From positions 1 to 12,919 of the forward strand of contig JACCZO010000360.1 of assembly GCA_013695925.1 (NCBI GenBank): a stretch of 12,919 bases of DNA. The letters are read 5' to 3'. Source of the stretch: Chthoniobacterales bacterium. GTDB lineage: Bacteria; Verrucomicrobiota; Verrucomicrobiia; Chthoniobacterales; UBA10450. Within the stretch, counting starts at the first letter, position 1. Each line of letters begins with the position of its first letter. Positions 1-8,301 of the stretch are shown piece by piece. The notes beneath the pieces were generated by a model. It worked only from the letters and a program-made list of their open reading frames with translations, was not told where the DNA came from and made no database searches. Both the position numbers and the translations under genes were made by a program.

Positions 1-2408
1 GCAAGGCAAGCACGGACGAGCAACAGGAGACCTTGCAGGAACTGGCGGCGCAGATTCCGGCGGCGGAAGAAGAGCTCAGCCGGCAACAACAACAACTGCG
101 CGAAGCGGAGACGGCACTCATCACGAGCGACCGTGCGATCGCCGAGCGGCAATCCCGCCTGGAAATCTTGCAGCAACTCAACGCCGAAGGCGAAGGACTG
201 ACGGAAGGTTCGCAGGCCATTCTGCGCGGGCTCGACGATCCGTCCCGCATCTTGCCCGCGCTGACCGGCGCGCTGGCCTCGCTGATCGAAGTGGACGAGC
301 AATATATCCCGGCCGTCGAAGCGGCTCTGGGACGAAACCTGCACGCCATCGTGCTGCAGAATGCCGCGCTCGCGAGCGAGATCATCGCCACCGTCTCGAC
401 CCGCAAACTTGGCCAAACCGCACTCATCGCGCCCGAATTGAGCGCCGGCGCCGCGGCCACACCGGGCGACCTGCCGCCAGGCGCGCTGGGGTGGGCGACC
501 GAGAAAGTCCACGCGCCCGCCGCTTTGGAAGTTATCGTTAGGCACTTGTTAGGCGAAGTCGCACTCGTGGCCGACCTCGACCAGGCGCAGAAATTGAAGC
601 GGGAATATCCCGCCCTCGCTTTCGCCACGCTGGCGGGCGACCTCGTTTCGGCCCAGGGCGTGATTTACGGCGGCCGGGTGAACGAGGAAAACAGCTCTCT
701 TTTCGCCCGCAAGGTGCAGATCGCCTCGCTCGCGGCCGAGCATCGCGCCCTCCTGGACGAGCGCGAGATTCTGCAAGGGCGACGGGAAGAAATCGAAGGC
801 CGCCTCACCGAAAAAACCGAGCGCCTCGAACATATCCGCGAGCAGCACCAGACGGCCCGCGGCGCGCATTCGGCGGCGGCGTTACAGATCACCACGATCG
901 AGCGCGAGCTGCATGAAGCCGCCCGCAAAGTGGACGCGCTCGAATGGGAGCGCACGACCCTCGACCAGCAACTGACCAGCTCCGCGGAACGCGTACAGCA
1001 ACTGGAAGAGGAAGCGGCCACGCAACGCTCTTTCCTGGAAGAGGCGCAGCAGCGCCAGACGGCGTTGCAATCGGCCGCCGAGACCGCGCGCCTGCGCGAC
1101 GACGAACTGGCAGAGCAACTCAGCGAGCTGCGCCTCGCGGTTGCCACCGAACGTCAGCGGCATGAGGGCCTCCGCACCCAGCGGCAGCCGATGACCGCTC
1201 GCCAGGCGGAATTGTCCGAGCTGATCGCTACGCGCCGGTCGGATATCGCGAGCTACCAGGCGCGCCGGGAAAAGCAGACTGCGGAAACGACGGCCGCCGA
1301 GCGTTTCATCGAGGAAAAGGGTGTCGAACTCATCACTGCGGAAGCAGCCGTGACTGAAATCGCAGCCCGCCGCGCGGAACGCCTGGCAGAGGTGAACAAT
1401 CTGGAATCGGGCCTGCGCAACCGCCGCAAAGCCCTGAGCGATCTGCACGATGCGCGCGGCAAGGAAGAAGTCCGCCAGACACAAATGCAGTTGAAGATGG
1501 AGAACCTCTCCGAGCACGTCATGCGGCGTTACCAGGTCGACCTGCGCGAGTTTTCGCCCGATCGCTATGCCTTCACCAAGACTTATCGCGCACAGATCAA
1601 ACAGCGTGGTAAATCGGAAGCGGAAATGGCCGGCGAGGAAGCCGCCGAGTTCGACGAAGCGCAGCTCCGTGAAATCATCGAGCAACTCACCCGCCAGCTC
1701 GACGCGATGGGCCCGGTCAATCTCGATGCCGTGCACGAGTACGATGAGCTGGAGGAACGCCATACGTTCCTCGAAACCCAAAACGCCGACCTGACACACT
1801 CGCGCCGCGAGCTGCTCGACGTCATCGCCCGGATCAACCAGACAACTGAAAAACTTTTCGCCGAAACCTTCGCGCAGGTGCGAATCAACTTCCGCGAAAT
1901 GTTCGCCGAGTTTTTTGGCGGCGGCCGCGCCGATCTCGCTCTGCTCGACGAAAACGACACCCTTAACTGCGGCATCGACATCATCGCCAAGCCGCCCGGC
2001 AAGCAACTGCAAAGCGTCTCGCTCCTCTCCGGCGGCGAGCGCACGATGACGGCCGTCGCGCTCCTCTTCGCCATCTACATGGTGCGACCGAGCCCGTTCT
2101 GCATCCTCGACGAAATGGATGCGCCGCTCGATGAATCGAACATCAACCGCTTCACCCGCATGCTGGACCGCTTCATCGCGCAGAGCCAGTTCATCATCAT
2201 CACCCACAACAAGCGAACGATCGCGAAGGCCGATATTCTTTACGGGGTGACGATGGAGGAGCGCGGCATCAGCCGGCTCGTCGGACTGCGATTGACGGCC
2301 GCGAAACCGGAAGGCGAAAGCCTGCCCACGCGGGCACAGACTCCGCCCCGGCAGAAGACGCTCGAGCTGGACGACGCCGCCCCGGAAAACGTCGCCGCGA
2401 CTCGTTAG
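1..2408 (+). CDS. smc: Chromosome segregation protein SMC, C-terminal part (5' end outside window)
   Basis: ATPase that organises and segregates chromosomes as a dimer with kleisin partners. The frame is open from base 3 with no stop, so the gene begins outside the window; the first in-frame start-like codon, TTG at 33, is not the real start. Counting from that TTG as residue 1, a short coiled coil is followed by the hinge domain at about 65-215, a long Glu/Gln/Arg-rich coiled coil to about 540, and the C-terminal ATPase lobe. The lobe carries the signature motif LLSGGER (664-670), Walker B with D693/E694 in ILDEMDAPLDE, and an ITHNKRT H-loop. The Walker A head and the first coiled-coil arm (about 400 residues in typical 1200-residue SMCs) are missing, cut by the edge. 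The Pro in DAPLDE and the Arg-Thr-Met after SGGE differ from the common SGGEKALTA/DEVDAALD form. The stop codon lies inside a copy of the dispersed octamer. Confidence 0.97.
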   Translation, partial: KASTDEQQETLQELAAQIPAAEEELSRQQQQLREAETALITSDRAIAERQSRLEILQQLNAEGEGLTEGSQAILRGLDDPSRILPALTGALASLIEVDEQYIPAVEAALGRNLHAIVLQNAALASEIIATVSTRKLGQTALIAPELSAGAAATPGDLPPGALGWATEKVHAPAALEVIVRHLLGEVALVADLDQAQKLKREYPALAFATLAGDLVSAQGVIYGGRVNEENSSLFARKVQIASLAAEHRALLDEREILQGRREEIEGRLTEKTERLEHIREQHQTARGAHSAAALQITTIERELHEAARKVDALEWERTTLDQQLTSSAERVQQLEEEAATQRSFLEEAQQRQTALQSAAETARLRDDELAEQLSELRLAVATERQRHEGLRTQRQPMTARQAELSELIATRRSDIASYQARREKQTAETTAAERFIEEKGVELITAEAAVTEIAARRAERLAEVNNLESGLRNRRKALSDLHDARGKEEVRQTQMQLKMENLSEHVMRRYQVDLREFSPDRYAFTKTYRAQIKQRGKSEAEMAGEEAAEFDEAQLREIIEQLTRQLDAMGPVNLDAVHEYDELEERHTFLETQNADLTHSRRELLDVIARINQTTEKLFAETFAQVRINFREMFAEFFGGGRADLALLDENDTLNCGIDIIAKPPGKQLQSVSLLSGGERTMTAVALLFAIYMVRPSPFCILDEMDAPLDESNINRFTRMLDRFIAQSQFIIITHNKRTIAKADILYGVTMEERGISRLVGLRLTAAKPEGESLPTRAQTPPRQKTLELDDAAPENVAATR

Positions 2409-2409
2409 G
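2402..2409 (+). repeat. Dispersed octamer forming the smc stop codon
   Basis: TCGTTAGG with its TAG (2406-2408) serving as the smc stop. The same arrangement ends the M48 gene. Confidence 0.85.
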
Positions 2410-2493
2410 CCAGCGTAGCGGCGGGTTATGACCGCGGTTCCGCCAAATCCGAGATACAGTCCAGCGCTTCCCGATTATCGTGCGGCCGGCTTC

Positions 2494-3666
2494 ATGAAAA
2501 AAATCTTCCTTTGTTCGCTTCTCCTTGCGCTCACTCTGTCCAGCCCGGCCCTGGCCTACGGCCCGGGTGGCCATAAAATCATCGGAGCCATCGCCGACCA
2601 GAAACTGGCGGACACCCCGGCGGGCGCTCGCGCCACTGAGCTGCTCAACGGTTACACCCTGCAGGAAGCCTCGATTATGGTGGACACGATCAAGCAGTGG
2701 GACAAGCCGGGGATCGATGATCCCAAGGTGCTGAGATATTTTTCTTCGCACCCGAAAATCGCGCAGCAACTGCGCGATTTTTGGAAAGCGAATCCACCGA
2801 CGACCGACGCCAAGTCCGCTGTCCCTTCGCATCACTGGTTCCATTACACCGACGTGCCTCTCGTCGGTGAGGCCAAATACGCCGCCGGCAAAATCGGGCG
2901 CAGCCCGTGGGACATTGTGCAGACGATGCGCTATTGCATCGCCGTTTTGCAGGGGAAGGAGCCGGAGGAGAACGCGCGCAAAATCACGAAGCCGATCGCG
3001 CTCATCCTGCTCGCGCATTTCGTCGGCGACATTCACCAGCCGCTCCATGTCGGCGCGCAATATTTCAATGCCAAGGGGCAACCAGTCGATCCCGAGCGCG
3101 GCGGCGAGAGCTTCCCCGACGAGGGTGGAAATTCACTCCGGCTGAAGCTGACGCGCGATTTCGTGCCCCGGAAAAAAGAGCTGAAGCTGCACAGTTTCTG
3201 GGACGGCGAGACCGTTTCCGCGAACCTGCCGCAATTCCCCGACACCATGCCGAAAGAGGAACGGCAGGTGAAAATGGACGCGGCCGAACAAGAATTAAGC
3301 GAGCGCCTCGCGAAAGAAGAACCAAAAAACTGGCGGCTCCCCGCCGATGTCGCGCTGCGTGATTACCCAGAGGCCTGGGCGGACGGAATCATGCCGCTCG
3401 CGCGCCAGGCCCATGCGCGACTGCGCTACCAGAACGTGACGCCGAAACTCGATCGCGACAAAATGGTGGGAGACGGAGAAGCGGTCGAAGAGCCGACCAA
3501 GGACGGACTTTCCTACAGCAAATGGTCGGCCCGGATGGTCCTCCATGAGATGCACCGCGCTGGCTGGCGGCTGGCCGATTTGCTCGAAAAAGCACTCGGC
3601 CCTAACGAACCGACTTCCACTCCCAGCGCGGCCTCGAGCCCGAGCGCCAGCCCGGCGAACGCCTGA
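2494..3666 (+). CDS. Exported S1/P1-type nuclease
   Basis: Zinc-dependent endonuclease family that cleaves single-stranded DNA and RNA, and 3' phosphomonoesters. I chose the ATG at 2494 (390 residues) because a clean signal peptide starts there (MKK, hydrophobic core, ALA cleavage before Y22). The open frame extends up to an ATG at 2428, but those 22 extra residues are uncharacteristic. The ligands for three zinc ions can be matched in order: the mature N terminus Y22, H27 (YGPGGH), D64, H117 (WFHYTDVP), H175 and D179 (AHFVGD), H185 (HQPLH), H233 and D237 (LHSFWD). The first mature residue is usually Trp; here it is Tyr. The D64-H117 spacing is much longer than in fungal P1. The last 20 residues are a Ser/Pro/Ala-rich tail. 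It follows SMC by 85 bases and converges on the M48 peptidase gene. Probably periplasmic or secreted, for nucleic-acid scavenging (inferred). Confidence 0.93.
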   Translation: MKKIFLCSLLLALTLSSPALAYGPGGHKIIGAIADQKLADTPAGARATELLNGYTLQEASIMVDTIKQWDKPGIDDPKVLRYFSSHPKIAQQLRDFWKANPPTTDAKSAVPSHHWFHYTDVPLVGEAKYAAGKIGRSPWDIVQTMRYCIAVLQGKEPEENARKITKPIALILLAHFVGDIHQPLHVGAQYFNAKGQPVDPERGGESFPDEGGNSLRLKLTRDFVPRKKELKLHSFWDGETVSANLPQFPDTMPKEERQVKMDAAEQELSERLAKEEPKNWRLPADVALRDYPEAWADGIMPLARQAHARLRYQNVTPKLDRDKMVGDGEAVEEPTKDGLSYSKWSARMVLHEMHRAGWRLADLLEKALGPNEPTSTPSAASSPSASPANA

Positions 3667-3680
3667 CCCGCCGGTGCTTG

Positions 3681-3688
3681 CCTAACGA
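3681..3688 (-). repeat. Dispersed octamer forming the M48 gene stop codon
   Basis: TCGTTAGG on the minus strand; the stop TAG is 3684-3682. It lies in the short gap between convergent genes, 73 bases from another exact copy (3601-3608) at the end of the nuclease gene. Confidence 0.85.
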
Positions 3689-4980
3689 CCGCCCGCGTCT
3701 CCGGCCGGGAGATCGGCCGCCTTCCAGTCCATCGCCATTCGAATGCGGGCGCGACCGCTGGGGTGATCGAAGAAAAGCATCTCTTCCAGCGGACCGGGAT
3801 CGAGTTTGCGATAGGCCCCGAGCTTTAACGCCACCTTCGCAAAGCCGTCTGCTTCCCGGGCGGTATTAAGGCCGAAAGCGTCGGCCTCGCGTTCGGTGAC
3901 GCGAATGGCGGTATTGGCCAGTGGGGTGAGGAGAAAAAAGTAGATCGAGAAAAGCAGAACGAGCAGCGGGAGCCCCGCCGGATCCGCGATGCCGCTGACT
4001 CGCCAGCGCGGGCCCCAGCGCCGGATGGCGCGCTCGAAGAAGAGATAGGAAAAGGCGAAGGCACCGGCAACGAAGAGGCTGAAATACAAAATCAATTTAA
4101 AGGCATGATTAAGCACGTAATGCCCCATCTCGTGAGCCATGACCGCGCGCACTTCCGCGAGCGTGCATTGCTGGAGCAGATTGTCGTTCAAAGAAATCCG
4201 GGTGGTGCCAAAAAGCCCCGAGACATTGGCGCTGACCCTTTTGCTTTGACGCGAGGCGTCGACTTCAAAGACCTGCTGCACCGGAATCTGGTTGGCGCTC
4301 GCCATCGCGAGGATAGGCTGGCTGATTTTTCGATCCGCAAGGGGTTTGTAGGTATTAAAAAGGGGCGCAATAAAAACGGGCGCGATCAACATTTGCAGGG
4401 CCAGAAAAAGAAAGCCAAGACCGGATCCCCAAAGCCACCAGGTCCGCGGCGCGCGACGGAAGACCGCGTAGAGCGCCATCATCAAAAGGCCGCTCACGAC
4501 AAGATCGAGTGCAAGCTCGATGAGCTGTTCGCCAAACCACGGTCCGAAGTGCTGGTTGGCGAGGCCATAGGCGTGCTCGCGAAAGAAGTCGGAGTAGACC
4601 ACCAGCGGGAAGGAAAGGAGATAGACAATCAATACGTAGGGGACGGCATAGAGCGCCGGCTGAAGAATCTTGGAACGCGTGATGCGCTCGGCAAAATCAC
4701 GCAACCGCGCCGAAAGACCGCTCGCGAGAAGAAAAATCGAGATCGCCGAGGCGAGCAAAAAATTCCAAAGAATGAACCAGTAGCGACCCTCGAAATAAGC
4801 GTCCGACCGGACGCGTTTCTCCGCCGGGACCGTCTCCAGCCAGGCGCGCGTCGCCGCCGCTGGATCGAAAGATTTATTGGTGCCGGAGGAGTTCGTTAGG
4901 GGCGCGGGCGTGGGCTGCGCCTGCAGGAGAGTCGCCGAAATCGTCAGGCAACTGGCCAGGCAGCACAGGACAAATTTCAT
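3682..4980 (-). CDS. M48 family metallopeptidase, Ste24/CAAX-protease-like membrane protein
   Basis: Integral-membrane zinc metalloprotease of the M48A type. Using the ATG at 4980 (432 residues), the zinc motif HEMGH falls at H283, E284 and H287, and the third ligand is probably E365 in the EREADAFG segment. Hydrophobic segments fit the Ste24 fold: about six, of which two (ILYFSLFVAGAFAF and LPLLVLLFSIYFFLL) follow HEMGH. The start at 4980 gives a signal-peptide-like N terminus and then a linker of about 45 residues before the family's N-terminal domain (ETVPAEKRVRSDAYFEGRYW). An in-frame ATG at 5046 would add 22 basic residues and is less likely. Bacteria lack prenylated CAAX proteins, so a role in membrane-protein quality control or peptide processing is more plausible (inference). 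The stop codon lies within a copy of the dispersed octamer, 15 bases from the convergent nuclease gene's stop. Confidence 0.95.
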   Translation of the reverse strand: MKFVLCCLASCLTISATLLQAQPTPAPLTNSSGTNKSFDPAAATRAWLETVPAEKRVRSDAYFEGRYWFILWNFLLASAISIFLLASGLSARLRDFAERITRSKILQPALYAVPYVLIVYLLSFPLVVYSDFFREHAYGLANQHFGPWFGEQLIELALDLVVSGLLMMALYAVFRRAPRTWWLWGSGLGFLFLALQMLIAPVFIAPLFNTYKPLADRKISQPILAMASANQIPVQQVFEVDASRQSKRVSANVSGLFGTTRISLNDNLLQQCTLAEVRAVMAHEMGHYVLNHAFKLILYFSLFVAGAFAFSYLFFERAIRRWGPRWRVSGIADPAGLPLLVLLFSIYFFLLTPLANTAIRVTEREADAFGLNTAREADGFAKVALKLGAYRKLDPGPLEEMLFFDHPSGRARIRMAMDWKAADLPAGDAGGR

Positions 4981-5040
4981 TCTCCGACGAATAGATGAGC
5001 CTCCACGGAAAGAGAAGTTCCTTTTCCCGGCCTCGACTTT

Positions 5041-5064
5041 CGGCAAGCCCCCGTTATTTTGCCG
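5041..5064. other. Short inverted repeat in divergent intergenic region
   Basis: CGGCAA (5041-5046) and TTGCCG (5059-5064) form a 6-bp inverted repeat with a 12-base spacer. It lies in the 85-base gap between the divergent M48 gene (start 4980) and the small exported-protein gene (start 5066), touching the start of the latter. It could be an operator or a small RNA hairpin. The arms are short and it may be chance. Confidence 0.2.
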
Positions 5065-5065
5065 G

Positions 5066-5431
5066 GTGAAAAGGCAATTGAGATGGCTTCTCCTGGCAGG
5101 TGCGCTGGCCTGCCTGACCGCGGGTGGTTTCGCGCAGACTCCGCCGCCGCCTAACGCGGCTTACGGCGCATATCCCGCGAACTACAAGGAGATCATCACG
5201 AACTGGCTCAACGCCAGTCTGCGAGACCCGCGGAGCGCGGAAATTAAGTTTCTCGGCGAGCCGCGCCCGGGTGAACTCGATGTGGGTAAAGGCCAAAAAG
5301 TGTCCGGGTTCCTGGTCGATTTTTCGGTTAACGCGCGCAACATGTTCGGCGCGCCCACCGGTACGCAGAAACACACGGCGCTCCTCCGCGATGGACAGGT
5401 CGTGACCGCGACCGGTTTCGTCTATCACTAG
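5066..5431 (+). CDS. Small exported protein of unknown function (121 aa)
   Basis: I cannot name a family with certainty. The GTG at 5066 is chosen because it opens a textbook signal peptide: KRQLR, a core of Leu/Ala, and a cleavage site near GGFA-Q at about residue 23. The mature protein of about 98 residues starts with a proline run, then NYKEIITNWLNASLRDPRSA, then beta-rich segments ending in VTATGFVYH. The pattern (helix, D-P-x-S-A, then strands with FLVDFSVNARNMFG and LLRDGQVV) resembles small exported or lipoprotein-like proteins seen in many Gram-negative bacteria; no lipobox cysteine is present. The open frame continues upstream to 4877, but that part lies antisense to the M48 gene and looks like shadow sequence. 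No clear Shine-Dalgarno is seen. It is divergent from M48 and convergent with the AsmA-like gene, with a gap of 27 bases. Confidence 0.75.
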   Translation: MKRQLRWLLLAGALACLTAGGFAQTPPPPNAAYGAYPANYKEIITNWLNASLRDPRSAEIKFLGEPRPGELDVGKGQKVSGFLVDFSVNARNMFGAPTGTQKHTALLRDGQVVTATGFVYH

Positions 5432-5458
5432 CCTAAGGCGCGTCGACACTGGTCGGGC

Positions 5459-8275
5459 CTAACGTTCCGAGCGGAGTTCCAATCCAGCCGCCGGCTCGGG
5501 ATCGACGATTCGGAGGAGCAGCGAGCTTTCCTTCGCGCTGTCGCCGCCCGCGAACCAGGTCGTTCGCGAGGTTTCTCCGGCCGCGCTCGCACTGGTCAGC
5601 GTGAGGCTGAGCGCACTCGGGCGGATCGCTCCCCTAACGAGCGCTTCGCGCAAAACCGGCTGACCTTGAGCGCGACCCTGGCCTACCAGCCGCACGCTCG
5701 AGAGCTGAGCGCCCGCCGGCGGTTGCTGGAGCAGTTCGATTTCCTGCGCCCCTGGAAACAGGCTCAGACCGAATCCCGTCGGACTAACGGTGAGGCTGGC
5801 GCGCAAATCGAGTGGGATGGAACCGACTTCACCGTGGAGCGGATCGACCACCGCCGCCGGATCGGAGAACCGAAGGTGGGCACGAAGCGCGGTCACTTCG
5901 GGCCAGGGCGGCGCCGGCTGGAAGCCGGCATTCAAAATGTCCGCTTCCCCTTGGATCGCGGGGGTTGGAAAGCGCCCCTCGCAGGTCATCTTTCCCGTGA
6001 CCAAGCCGTGCCATTGAGCAACGCGCCATTCGTTAGGCAAAGTCTCCAGAAAGAGCGCCGGGCAGTCGAACGTGGCGCTCAAAGTTGCGGCCGGATCGAT
6101 CCAGGAGCCCGCTTCCATGACCTTCTTTTCCAGGCGCAAAGGCAGCGAGACACGCCCGTTGATCGGACTGGAGACACCAAACTGCGCGGTGGCCTCGGCC
6201 TCCAGCCGGCCGCCTTCCAGTCGCCCATGAAAGTCGATCGCGTTCGAGCGTTTCGTGGTGCCGAAATTTTCCAGACGCCAATCGGTCGTCACCTGCAGTG
6301 CGCGCAGGAGACCGAAGGCGGCAAGATGGCCATCGAGGATGCCGCTGCTAAACGAATCCTCACCCAGCGCCTGGCCAAGTTTCTCGAGGTCGAGGTGATC
6401 GAGCGAGAGATCGACATCGAATTTCTGCTCTTCATCAAAAGCCGCGAGCCAGCTCTGGGTCGCACGCCAGCGGGCAAAGCTAAAGGGCAGGAAGAGCGTC
6501 CCGGAGGCGCGGCGTGTTCCCTCGAGGGTCAACGCAAAGGACTGAAGCTCGATGAAATTGCTCCCCAGCATGAGAAAGCCGCCTAACGAAAAACGCTCGT
6601 TCGCCAGGCTGAAGGTGCGGAAAAAAATATCCCGGGGCGAGTAGCTGCCCTCCAGAGTGAGATCGAGCGGCCGCCGGAGGGGCGCGACCGGCAGCTGCAG
6701 GCCGTGCGCGAAGAGCTGCACCGTGCCGGAATGGGCGGCCAGCGTCCCGTCACCGCGCCAGTCGAAAGTGGCGCCGCCCCCGATTTTTCCGGCACGCCAG
6801 GCGGACGGGAGCAGCGGCGCGTAAACCCCGAGGTCGCCGATCGCCCCGGTCAGTCGGCCCGCAAAACGATGCCCGGCTGACAATTCAAAACTCCCCTCCC
6901 CGTGCAAAAAATCTTCCCCATGGCGCGCCTCGAGATTTTCCAGGGTGACCTCCTGGCCATGCAGTTGAATCGCCGCCCCTAACGAGTCCAGGGCGACGCC
7001 GCGAAAGCTGACTTCCTGCCCGTCCCAGGCCAATCGTCCGGAAGCTTCCGGGTCGACCAGATCGACTTCGCCCTTCGCCGTGAGCGCGCCGGAGAAATCG
7101 CCGGTCGTCGCGCCAAACAACTGCGCGAAGCCATTCAGGTCCGGAATCTTGGCGTTGATCTGTCCGCGGAACGGCAATTGCGCCCAGCTTTTCAGTCTCT
7201 TCGGCCAGAGCAATTCGCCGTTCACGATCAGCTCATTTTCGCGCTGCCGCACATAAAGTTGATCGACCACAAGGCGACGGTCGTAATAGGTGACGCCGAA
7301 CATCACGCTCTCGGCCTGGCGCGCGCGCCAGACGAAGTCGGTCGCTTCCATCCAGATCGAGGCGGTGGCATCGAGAAATTCTCCCGGGTTGCCGCGGAAG
7401 GTGAATTTCGAGGCGCGCACCGAGCCGGTGACCGGTTCGAGAAATCCCATCGCGCTGGAAAGCTGGGCGAGCGAGATGTTGGCGGCCGAGCCGGCGAGAT
7501 CGATGGAAAATTTGTCGCCCCCGCGACCTTGGAAGCTGGCCCGTAAAGTCCCGCCGTAAGTGTCGAGTTGGAGCTCGATTCCGAGCCGGCGTTTTGTCAG
7601 GCGGGAGAGGTCCAGGGTGAGCCCCTCGAGATCAAGACCACGGGCGAGCGCGATCCCGGCGATCGTTAGGCGCGAATCCTCCCACGAGGTCGCGCCGCGC
7701 AGGTCGCTGAAGGTTTGGCGCAAAAGCGGGGCCGTCACAAAAATCTGCCGGGCAAAAAATTGGCCGGACTCAATCGCACTCGCGGTGAGCAGAACTCCGC
7801 GCCCACTGACCGCGACCGCGGGGGTGGTGACATCCAGGTTCAGATCGTTGAACTGAAATTCATCCGGCAAAAGCCGCGCGAACTGCCGCCAATCAAATTT
7901 GGCAGCCGGCCGAGCCGCTTTCAGGATGCGAATCCGGCAGGTGAGCTGATCCGCCTGCACCGAATGCAAGAGCCGCGCATCCTTGTGGAAAAGCCAGCCT
8001 CGCAGATTGAGATCGACGACGATGGTCGCGGCCTGCAACGAAACTTCGTGTCCGCTCCCTTTGCCTGGGCTGAGGGAGAAATTGCGGATCGTGACCGGAC
8101 GCAGAAAGGGCGCGTCGACCCGCTCGATCTCGGAAGTCAGGCCCTGGCGCCGGGCCGTCCAATTGATCCACCAACGGACGCCGTGGGCCACGGCGAAGGG
8201 GGCGCAAAGGGCATCGAGTGCGCCCAGCAGGACGAGCAGAAAAAAAAGGACGACGAGACGTTTGCGAAAGGACAT
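5459..8275 (-). CDS. Large AsmA/TamB-like membrane-anchored protein
   Basis: A 938-residue protein with one N-terminal hydrophobic anchor (about residues 7-30) followed by about 900 residues of repeating short amphipathic beta-strands of the kind ...GxLxxxGxFxLxx..., rich in Gly, Leu, Ala and Asp, with almost no further hydrophobic helices. This architecture is typical of the AsmA/TamB/YhdP group, bridge-like proteins that carry phospholipids between inner and outer membranes or help outer-membrane assembly. No diagnostic C-terminal TamB domain is recognised, so AsmA-like is the safer name. Start ATG at 8275 is 26 bases after the stop of the DUF4230 gene on the same strand, so the two are probably cotranscribed. 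Four exact copies of the dispersed octamer in frame, plus a fifth starting at 5633, lie in the gene, and its stop overlaps a one-mismatch copy (CCTAACGT). Confidence 0.8.
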   Translation of the reverse strand: MSFRKRLVVLFFLLVLLGALDALCAPFAVAHGVRWWINWTARRQGLTSEIERVDAPFLRPVTIRNFSLSPGKGSGHEVSLQAATIVVDLNLRGWLFHKDARLLHSVQADQLTCRIRILKAARPAAKFDWRQFARLLPDEFQFNDLNLDVTTPAVAVSGRGVLLTASAIESGQFFARQIFVTAPLLRQTFSDLRGATSWEDSRLTIAGIALARGLDLEGLTLDLSRLTKRRLGIELQLDTYGGTLRASFQGRGGDKFSIDLAGSAANISLAQLSSAMGFLEPVTGSVRASKFTFRGNPGEFLDATASIWMEATDFVWRARQAESVMFGVTYYDRRLVVDQLYVRQRENELIVNGELLWPKRLKSWAQLPFRGQINAKIPDLNGFAQLFGATTGDFSGALTAKGEVDLVDPEASGRLAWDGQEVSFRGVALDSLGAAIQLHGQEVTLENLEARHGEDFLHGEGSFELSAGHRFAGRLTGAIGDLGVYAPLLPSAWRAGKIGGGATFDWRGDGTLAAHSGTVQLFAHGLQLPVAPLRRPLDLTLEGSYSPRDIFFRTFSLANERFSLGGFLMLGSNFIELQSFALTLEGTRRASGTLFLPFSFARWRATQSWLAAFDEEQKFDVDLSLDHLDLEKLGQALGEDSFSSGILDGHLAAFGLLRALQVTTDWRLENFGTTKRSNAIDFHGRLEGGRLEAEATAQFGVSSPINGRVSLPLRLEKKVMEAGSWIDPAATLSATFDCPALFLETLPNEWRVAQWHGLVTGKMTCEGRFPTPAIQGEADILNAGFQPAPPWPEVTALRAHLRFSDPAAVVDPLHGEVGSIPLDLRASLTVSPTGFGLSLFPGAQEIELLQQPPAGAQLSSVRLVGQGRAQGQPVLREALVRGAIRPSALSLTLTSASAAGETSRTTWFAGGDSAKESSLLLRIVDPEPAAGLELRSER

Positions 8276-8290
8276 CGGCTGGCAGCCCCG

Positions 8291-8298
8291 CCTAACGA
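8291..8298 (-). repeat. Intergenic copy of the dispersed octamer
   Basis: An exact CCTAACGA copy (TCGTTAGG on the gene strand) lies in the 26-base gap between the DUF4230 stop (8302) and the AsmA-like start (8275). It is the only exact copy in this window that is wholly non-coding. Its AGG is 15 bases from the AsmA ATG, rather far for a ribosome-binding site. Confidence 0.85.
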
Positions 8299-8301
8299 CG
8301 T

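Noticed and set aside
882..2207. 441-residue minus-strand open frame opposite smc
   Set aside because: It is the shadow of the SMC gene; its translation lacks any motif or signal and the SMC frame is plainly real. Long antisense frames are common in GC-rich DNA.
4105..4899. 264-residue plus-strand open frame opposite the M48 peptidase
   Set aside because: Shadow of the peptidase, which has the HEMGH motif and membrane segments in the other strand.
5666..6586. 306-residue plus-strand open frame opposite the AsmA-like gene
   Set aside because: Shadow frame of composition-biased sequence (Arg/Gln-rich) with no domain. The minus-strand gene has a membrane anchor and consistent strand periodicity.
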